DNA from: Knoellia sp. Soil729
GTDB lineage: Bacteria > Actinomycetota > Actinomycetes > Actinomycetales > Dermatophilaceae
Direction of reading: 5' to 3'
Assembly (NCBI RefSeq): GCF_001427985.1
Contig: NZ_LMSA01000002.1
Location: forward strand, 1,356,811 to 1,420,810
DNA: 64,000 nucleotides
Positions 57,163 through 64,000 of the stretch are shown here, one piece after another. Each line of letters starts with the position of its first letter. The stretch's first letter is position 1. The translations under genes were made by a program, and so were the position numbers. The notes under the pieces are model-generated. The model searched no databases, was not told the DNA's origin, and saw only the letters and a program-made list of their open reading frames with translations.

Positions 57163-57980
57163 CCGCCACGACCCTGGCCCCGGCCGAAGGAACCACCACT
57201 CCCGCCATCGCCCGACGACGCTCAGTGTCGGCCGGCATCCCCACGAGACGACTGCTCAAGGTCGAGCTGCGCAAGATGTTCAACACCCGCTCCGGGATGT
57301 GGCTGATGTGCAGCATCGCCGCCCTCGCGGTCCTCGCGACGACAGCTGTCATGGTCTTCGCGTCGGACGCCGACCTGACCTACGACAACTTCGCGTCCGC
57401 AATCGGCTTCCCGATGGTGGTCATCCTGCCGATCATCGCCACGCTCTCGGTGACCAGCGAGTGGAGCCAGCGCAGCGGACTCACGACCTTCACCCTCGTG
57501 CCGCACCGCGGTCGGGTCATCACCGCCAAGCTCATCGTGACGGTCGCTGTCGGCGTCGCTGCCATGGTCGTCTCCCTGGGCATCGGGGCGCTGGGCAACC
57601 TTCTCGGGGCCTCCATCGCGGGCATCGACCCCGTCTGGGACATCTCGGCGAGCCAGATGCTCACGATCACCCTCGCCACGGTGCTCAACATGCTCATCGG
57701 CTTCATGCTGGGCGTGCTCATCCGCAACTCGGCCGGCGCCATCGTCGCCTACTTCGTCTACAACTTCGTCCTGCCGCCGCTGAGCATGCTGCTGGCCACC
57801 AGCCAGTCGTGGTGGCGCGACCTGCAGCCGTGGATGGACTTCAACTTCACACAGGGGTTCCTTTTCCAGGGTGAGCTGACGGCCCGGCAGTGGTCCCAGC
57901 TGGGAGTCACCGGGCTCGTGTGGCTGGTCGTCCCGCTCGCGATCGGGCTGTTCCTCGTCCGGCGCTCAGAGGTCAAGTAA
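57159..57980 (+). CDS. ABC transporter permease
   Basis: A 273-residue membrane protein of the ABC-2 type with about six helices (WLMCSIAALAVLATTAVMVFA near residue 47, VVILPIIATLSVTSEW near 87, LIVTVAVGVAAMVVSLGIGAL, MLTITLATVLNMLIGFMLGVL and a last helix LVWLVVPLAIGLFLV). SVTSEWSQRSGLTTFTLVP is typical of this class. It overlaps its ATPase by 4 bases and is followed by a 20-base perfect hairpin. Confidence 0.9.
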   Translation: MTATTLAPAEGTTTPAIARRRSVSAGIPTRRLLKVELRKMFNTRSGMWLMCSIAALAVLATTAVMVFASDADLTYDNFASAIGFPMVVILPIIATLSVTSEWSQRSGLTTFTLVPHRGRVITAKLIVTVAVGVAAMVVSLGIGALGNLLGASIAGIDPVWDISASQMLTITLATVLNMLIGFMLGVLIRNSAGAIVAYFVYNFVLPPLSMLLATSQSWWRDLQPWMDFNFTQGFLFQGELTARQWSQLGVTGLVWLVVPLAIGLFLVRRSEVK

Positions 57981-57992
57981 CCCCCACCGTCG

Positions 57993-58040
57993 CCTTGTGT
58001 GCCTGAGAGCGAGCCATAGGTCGCTCTCAGGCACACAAGG
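57993..58040. terminator. Perfect 20-base hairpin between convergent genes
   Basis: CCTTGTGTGCCTGAGAGCGA (57993-58012) is perfectly complementary to 58021-58040 around an 8-base loop. It separates the convergent ABC permease and nadE genes. No T-tract is present. Confidence 0.85.
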
Positions 58041-58048
58041 CTTCGTTT

Positions 58049-60121
<2,073 letters not shown>

Positions 60122-60162
60122 GGGCCGAGTCTGTCAGAGGCTCCAAGGGTTCTCGGTTCGCG

Positions 60163-60239
60163 CTGTGCACTGCTGCACCACAGCGCAGCAGTGCACAGCG
60201 TGACTGTGCACTGCTGCACCACAGCGCAGCAGTGCACAG
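60163..60239. repeat. Duplicated 36-base palindrome upstream of nadE
   Basis: Two identical units, 60163-60198 and 60204-60239, are separated by 5 bases. Each has 14-base perfect arms (CTGTGCACTGCTGC and its complement) around the same 8-base loop ACCACAGC. They lie in the 177-base gap between the quinone reductase stop and the nadE start, both on the minus strand. Tandem terminator or a repeated operator are both possible. Confidence 0.9.
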
Positions 60240-60298
60240 TGCTGGGCCGGTACGTCGCTGCGCACCTCGTTGGGCCAGCGGGCAGTCAGCCCGGGGCC

Positions 60299-61273
60299 TC
60301 AGGGCGTGAGCGGGGTGAGGAGGATCTTGCCGGTGGCGCGACGCTCCTCGATCTCGGCCAGGGCGACGCCCACCTCGTCGAGCGAGCGGACCGAGCCGAT
60401 GACGGGATCGAGCAGACCCGCCTCGAGCAGCGGCACGAGGTCGTCCCACTGGGTGCGCACGAAGCCGGGGTTTCCGGTCCACATGGCGCCCCAGCCCACG
60501 CCGACGACGTCGAGGTTGCCCAGCAGCAACCGGTTGACCTTGACCTCGGGGATGGCTCCGGCCGTGAAGCCGATGACGAGCAGCCGCCCCAGCGGCGCGA
60601 GCGAGCGCAGCGAGTCGGTGAACCGTTCGCCACCCACCGGGTCCACGACGATGTCGACGCCGTGGCCGGACGTGAGCTCGGCGACCGCGTCCTTGAAGCC
60701 GTCGGCCCTGACGACCTCGTCGGCACCCGCGGACCGCGCGACGTCCGCCTTCGCGTCGTCGGACACCACGGCATACACGGTGGCCCCCCACGCCTTGGCG
60801 AGCTGAACGGCAGCCGTGCCGATGCCGCCGGCGGCGCCGTGCACGAGGACCTTCTCGCCCTGGGCGAGGCGACCGCGGGTGCGCAGGGCGAAGTGGCAGG
60901 TGAGGTAGTTCATCGGCAGCGCTGCGCCCTGGTCGAACGTCACGCCGTCGGGGAGCGGGAAGACCATCGATGGGTCGCAGACGACCTGCTCGGCGAAGCC
61001 CCCGAGCATGGGGAACGCCGCCACCCGGTCACCCACCGCGAGGCCACTGCCGGCCGGCGCGACCCGCACGAAGCCGGCGACCTCGGAGCCCGGGACGAAG
61101 GGGAGCGGCGGCTTGACCTGGTAGAGGCCACGCGTCTGCAGGACGTCCGGGAAGCACACGCCGGCTGCGGCGACGTCGATGAGCACCTGCCCGTCGGGGA
61201 CGTCGGGGGAGGGGAGGTCGACGATCTCCACGGCTTCGGGTCCATCGAGTCGGGTCACCTGGGCTGCGCGCAT
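60299..61273 (-). CDS. NADPH:quinone oxidoreductase family protein
   Basis: A 324-residue zinc-free medium-chain dehydrogenase. The NADPH-binding motif is VHGAAGGIGTAAVQLAKAWG near residue 142 and GVCFPDVLQTRGLYQVKP near 42 is typical of quinone reductases. No zinc-ligand cysteine loop is present. The ATG at 61273 is 7 nt after TAGGAT, so an in-frame extension further upstream is not used. It is divergent from the MFS exporter, 52 bases apart. Confidence 0.9.
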   Translation of the reverse strand: MRAAQVTRLDGPEAVEIVDLPSPDVPDGQVLIDVAAAGVCFPDVLQTRGLYQVKPPLPFVPGSEVAGFVRVAPAGSGLAVGDRVAAFPMLGGFAEQVVCDPSMVFPLPDGVTFDQGAALPMNYLTCHFALRTRGRLAQGEKVLVHGAAGGIGTAAVQLAKAWGATVYAVVSDDAKADVARSAGADEVVRADGFKDAVAELTSGHGVDIVVDPVGGERFTDSLRSLAPLGRLLVIGFTAGAIPEVKVNRLLLGNLDVVGVGWGAMWTGNPGFVRTQWDDLVPLLEAGLLDPVIGSVRSLDEVGVALAEIEERRATGKILLTPLTP

Positions 61274-61325
61274 GCCCCTGATCCTAGGGAGGGAATGCCC
61301 GGGCTGCCGCGTGGCTTGTCCTTGT

Positions 61326-62507
61326 GTGCCCGCGCCCCGCCATGCCCTTCTCGCCACCATCGCGCTCGTCGTCGGCGGCTTCGCCATCGGCACGACCGAG
61401 TTCGTCACGATGGGACTGCTCCCCGAGATCGCCGACGGTGTCTCGGTCTCGATCCCCTCGGCGGGGCACAGCATCTCGGCCTACGCCGCGGGTGTCGTGG
61501 TCGGCGCCCCGCTCCTGGCGATGATCGGTGCCACGTGGCCGCGCAAGGCGCTCCTCGTCGGGCTCACCGTCGCCTTCGTCATCGGCAACGTGGGGACGGC
61601 CCTGGCTCCCGACTACGGTTGGCTGCTCGTGGCGCGCTTCGTCGCCGGTATGCCGCACGGTGCCTTCTTCGGGGTCGCTGCCCTCGTGGCGGTGGACCTG
61701 GCGCGCAAGGGGCAGGCCGGGCGCGCGGTCAGCCGGGTCATGCTCGGCATCCCCATCGCCAACGTCGCCGGGGTGCCGGGTGCCACGTGGCTCGGGCAGA
61801 ACTACGGGTGGCGTTCGGCCTACTGGCTCGTCGCCGTGCTCGGCGTCGTGACCATCGGCCTGCTCCTGGCCTTCGTTCCTCACATCGAGCGCAACCTCGA
61901 GAGCACCATCAAGCGCGAGCTCCAGGGCTTCGCCACCACCCAGGTCGGGCTGACCCTGCTCGTCGGGGCCATCGGGTTCGGTGGCATGTTCGCCATGGCC
62001 AGCTACATCGCGCCGACGGTCACCGACGTCACCGGCCTCGACGCCAGTGCCGTGCCGGTCTTCCTGCTCGCGGCGGGGATCGGTGGGCTCGTCGGCACCC
62101 CCCTCGCCGGCCGGCTGGCCGAGTGGTCGGTCCTGCGGTCGATCACCATCGGCTGCGTGGGCATGGGGATGAACCTCGTCGCGTTCGCCCTCACCGCGCA
62201 GTGGTGGCCGACCGCGATCCTCTTCTACTTCCTCTCATCGGTGCTCGCCGGGATCCTCGTCGTCAACCTCCAGCTGCGGCTCATGCAGGTCGCCGGCCAG
62301 GCGCAGACCCTCGCCGCCGCGAGCAACCACGCCGCGCTCAACACCGCGAACGCGCTCGGCGCCTGGCTCGGGGGCGTCGTGATCGCCAACGGCTACGGCT
62401 ACACCGCGCCCAGCTGGGTCGGAGCCGGGCTGTCCGTCCTCGGTGCCGGGGTCCTGGGGCTGAGCCTGCTCAAGCACCGCGCCGACACCCGCCCCGTGGT
62501 CGTCTGA
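61326..62507 (+). CDS. MFS transporter (DHA1, AraJ/YdhP-like)
   Basis: A 393-residue, 12-helix major facilitator. GTTEFVTMGLLPEIADG near residue 20 is typical of the AraJ/YdhP drug or sugar efflux group, and RFVAGMPHGAFFGVAALVA in helix 4 is another hallmark. The start is the GTG at 61326, which places the first helix correctly. The substrate is unknown. Confidence 0.9.
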   Translation: MPAPRHALLATIALVVGGFAIGTTEFVTMGLLPEIADGVSVSIPSAGHSISAYAAGVVVGAPLLAMIGATWPRKALLVGLTVAFVIGNVGTALAPDYGWLLVARFVAGMPHGAFFGVAALVAVDLARKGQAGRAVSRVMLGIPIANVAGVPGATWLGQNYGWRSAYWLVAVLGVVTIGLLLAFVPHIERNLESTIKRELQGFATTQVGLTLLVGAIGFGGMFAMASYIAPTVTDVTGLDASAVPVFLLAAGIGGLVGTPLAGRLAEWSVLRSITIGCVGMGMNLVAFALTAQWWPTAILFYFLSSVLAGILVVNLQLRLMQVAGQAQTLAAASNHAALNTANALGAWLGGVVIANGYGYTAPSWVGAGLSVLGAGVLGLSLLKHRADTRPVVV

Positions 62508-62543
62508 GCCGGTGCCCCCAGACCCCGGGCCTAGAGTGCGGGG

Positions 62544-63356
62544 ATGAGCGAACTCGTCACGACCAGCATCGACGACGGGGTCGCCCGGGTCAGCCTCAAC
62601 CGCCCCGACAAGCTCAATGCGCTGACCCTCGACACCCTCGAGCAGCTCATCGCGACCGGGCAACGACTGCGCAGCGACCGCACGCTCCGGTCGGTGGTGC
62701 TCTCCGGGGAGGGCGACTCGTTCTGCGCCGGTCTGGACTTCGCGACGGTCCTGCGCGAGCCGAGGCGGGTGGCGGCCGCGTTCGCCGTGCGTCCGTGGCG
62801 CGGCACCAACGTCTTCCAGGAGGCGTGCTGGGTGTGGCGTCGCCTGCCGGTCCCGGTCATCGCGGCGGTCCAGGGGCACTGCCTCGGCGGCGGCGTCCAG
62901 ATCGCGCTCGCGGCCGACTTCCGGGTCACCGCACCCGACGCCAGGTGGAGCGTGCTCGAGGCCAAGTGGGGGATCATCCCCGACATGACGGGGATCAAGG
63001 CGCTCTCGCAGCAGGTGGGCATGGACGTCGCCAAGCGCCTCACCATGACGGGCGAAACGGTCACCGGCTCCGAAGCGGTCCGGCTCGGCCTCGCGACGCA
63101 GGAGGACCCCGACCCGTATGCCGGTGCGCTGGCTCTCGCAGCCACCATCGCCGAAAGCTCGCCGGACTCCGTCGCCGCGGCCAAGCGCCTCTTCAACCGC
63201 ACCTGGAGCGCCAGCGACCGGCGCACCTTCAGGTGGGAGCGCCTCGAGCAGGCCCGCCTCCTCCTGGGCAGCAACGCCGCCGAGGCCCGGCGCGCCAACA
63301 CGCGACGTGAGCGGCCGGCATACGCGCCGCGGGCCGGCATCAACCCGAGAGGGTGA
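62544..63356 (+). CDS. Enoyl-CoA hydratase/isomerase family protein
   Basis: A 270-residue crotonase-fold protein. VSLNRPDKLNAL starts the fold, the oxyanion-hole segments are FCAGLDFATV near 61 and GHCLGGGVQIALAADFRV near 112, and the catalytic-position segment is WSVLEAKWGIIPDMTG near 134. It could act in beta-oxidation or a side-chain pathway. The ATG at 62544 is 6 nt after TAGAGT. Its stop overlaps the GTG of the molybdopterin enzyme. Confidence 0.92.
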   Translation: MSELVTTSIDDGVARVSLNRPDKLNALTLDTLEQLIATGQRLRSDRTLRSVVLSGEGDSFCAGLDFATVLREPRRVAAAFAVRPWRGTNVFQEACWVWRRLPVPVIAAVQGHCLGGGVQIALAADFRVTAPDARWSVLEAKWGIIPDMTGIKALSQQVGMDVAKRLTMTGETVTGSEAVRLGLATQEDPDPYAGALALAATIAESSPDSVAAAKRLFNRTWSASDRRTFRWERLEQARLLLGSNAAEARRANTRRERPAYAPRAGINPRG

Positions 63357-64000
63357 GGTCGGTGTCCACCGAGGCGGAGACGGTCCGGCACATCACCTGC
63401 GTGCTCTGCGAGGCGTCGTGCGGGCTCGAGGTCAGGCTGCGCGGACCCGAGATCGTCAGCATCAAGGGCCACGCGCAGGACCCGCTGTCGCGAGGGCACA
63501 TCTGTCCCAAGGGTGTCGCCCTGCAGGACCTCCACACGGATCCCGACCGCTTGCGCCGTCCGGTCAAGCGGGTCGATGACAGCTTCCTCGAGATCGGCTG
63601 GCCGGAGGCCATCGACCTCGCGGCCGACCTGCTCGCCGGTGTGCAGCAGCGCCACGGCCGCGATGCCGTCGCCACCTATCTCGGCAACCCCAACGTCCAC
63701 AGCCTGGGTGCGCTGACCCACGGCACGGCCCTTCCACGAGCTCTTGGCAGCAAGCACGTCTTCAGCGCCACGAGCGTGGACCAGCTGCCGCACCACGTGG
63801 TGGCCTGGGCGATGTACGGCCACCAGTTCCTCCTGCCCGTCCCCGACATCGACCGCGCGCGTCTGATCGTCCTCGTCGGGACCAACCCGATGGCCTCCAA
63901 CGGCTCGCTGTGGACCGTTCCCGACTTCCCGGGCAGGCTGCGCGAGCTGCGTTCTCGCGGAGGGCGGTTGGTCGTGCTCGACCCGCGCCGCACCGAGACG
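63353..64000 (+). CDS. Molybdopterin oxidoreductase, N-terminal part (cut by the right edge)
   Basis: At least 216 codons of a molybdopterin-containing oxidoreductase. The N-terminal 4Fe-4S cluster is CVLCEASCGLEV with the fourth cysteine in GHICPKG; VGTNPMASNG near residue 180 is a conserved part of the cofactor-binding domain. The type is near formate dehydrogenase/BisC-like enzymes; the substrate cannot be told from this part. The GTG at 63353 overlaps the enoyl-CoA hydratase stop (GTGA); a GTG at 63362 is also in frame. Confidence 0.88.
   Translation, partial: MRSVSTEAETVRHITCVLCEASCGLEVRLRGPEIVSIKGHAQDPLSRGHICPKGVALQDLHTDPDRLRRPVKRVDDSFLEIGWPEAIDLAADLLAGVQQRHGRDAVATYLGNPNVHSLGALTHGTALPRALGSKHVFSATSVDQLPHHVVAWAMYGHQFLLPVPDIDRARLIVLVGTNPMASNGSLWTVPDFPGRLRELRSRGGRLVVLDPRRTET

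Noticed and set aside
60163-60239. CRISPR array
   Set aside because: Only two repeat units, a 5-base spacer and no cas genes in the window.

Overview
The window is high-GC DNA (about 70% G+C by eye) from an actinomycete. Supporting signs are many start/stop overlaps (ATGA, GTGA, TGATG), frequent GTG starts, F420-type oxidoreductases, large-subunit catalase, LutABC and a PEP synthase next to its DUF299 regulator. The order Micrococcales, and within it Intrasporangiaceae, is my best guess from protein flavour only. I see no rRNA, tRNA, CRISPR array, insertion sequence or prophage. The region looks like ordinary chromosome with one accessory-looking surface-protein locus.

Layout. 0-9.5 kb: a metallo-beta-lactamase-fold hydrolase, the lactate-oxidation operon lutABC, an acyl-CoA ligase, and the PEP synthase regulator with ppsA, together a route from lactate to pyruvate to PEP. 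9.6-15 kb: small proteins, an extended SDR with no ordinary start codon, and a tightly coupled trio (acyl-CoA dehydrogenase-like, PIG-L deacetylase fused to a methyltransferase, family 2 glycosyltransferase). 15-19.5 kb: a LuxR regulator, an SDR with a zinc alcohol dehydrogenase, a stress-type flavin-binding protein, a GcvR-like ACT protein and a cold-shock gene with a structured leader. 19.9-24.4 kb: 5-oxoprolinase pxpABC and a two-domain catalase. 24.5-27.6 kb: small genes and a FAD/Rieske oxidoreductase broken by an internal deletion.

27.6-33.5 kb holds the most distinctive locus: a TasA/camelysin-like secreted protein, a SipW-type signal peptidase, a surface protein with four Ig-like repeats that each carry a cysteine pair, a small membrane protein, and a two-component system. 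The two secreted-protein genes share a matching upstream box arrangement at equal distance from their start codons. 33.5-48.5 kb: housekeeping and redox genes, including an unusual luciferase-like/hemerythrin fusion, tryptophan 2,3-dioxygenase, a thiolase, an ABC exporter, a CbiX-like protein, a tandem GNAT protein, a NagD-type phosphatase and fumarase. 48.5-64 kb: a GH13 enzyme, class III aminotransferase, thioredoxin, SGNH hydrolase, LysR regulator, ABC transporter, NAD synthetase, quinone reductase, MFS exporter, enoyl-CoA hydratase and the start of a molybdopterin oxidoreductase.

Three DNA-level patterns cut across the genes. (1) The octamer CGGCATAC (GTATGCCG on the other strand) occurs 40 times by hand count, in all reading frames, on both strands and between genes. 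(2) Many transcription units look leaderless: a TAnnnT hexamer sits exactly 6 or 7 nt before the start codon. (3) Long, near-perfect hairpins without T-tracts sit at gene ends, and one palindrome is perfectly duplicated upstream of nadE.
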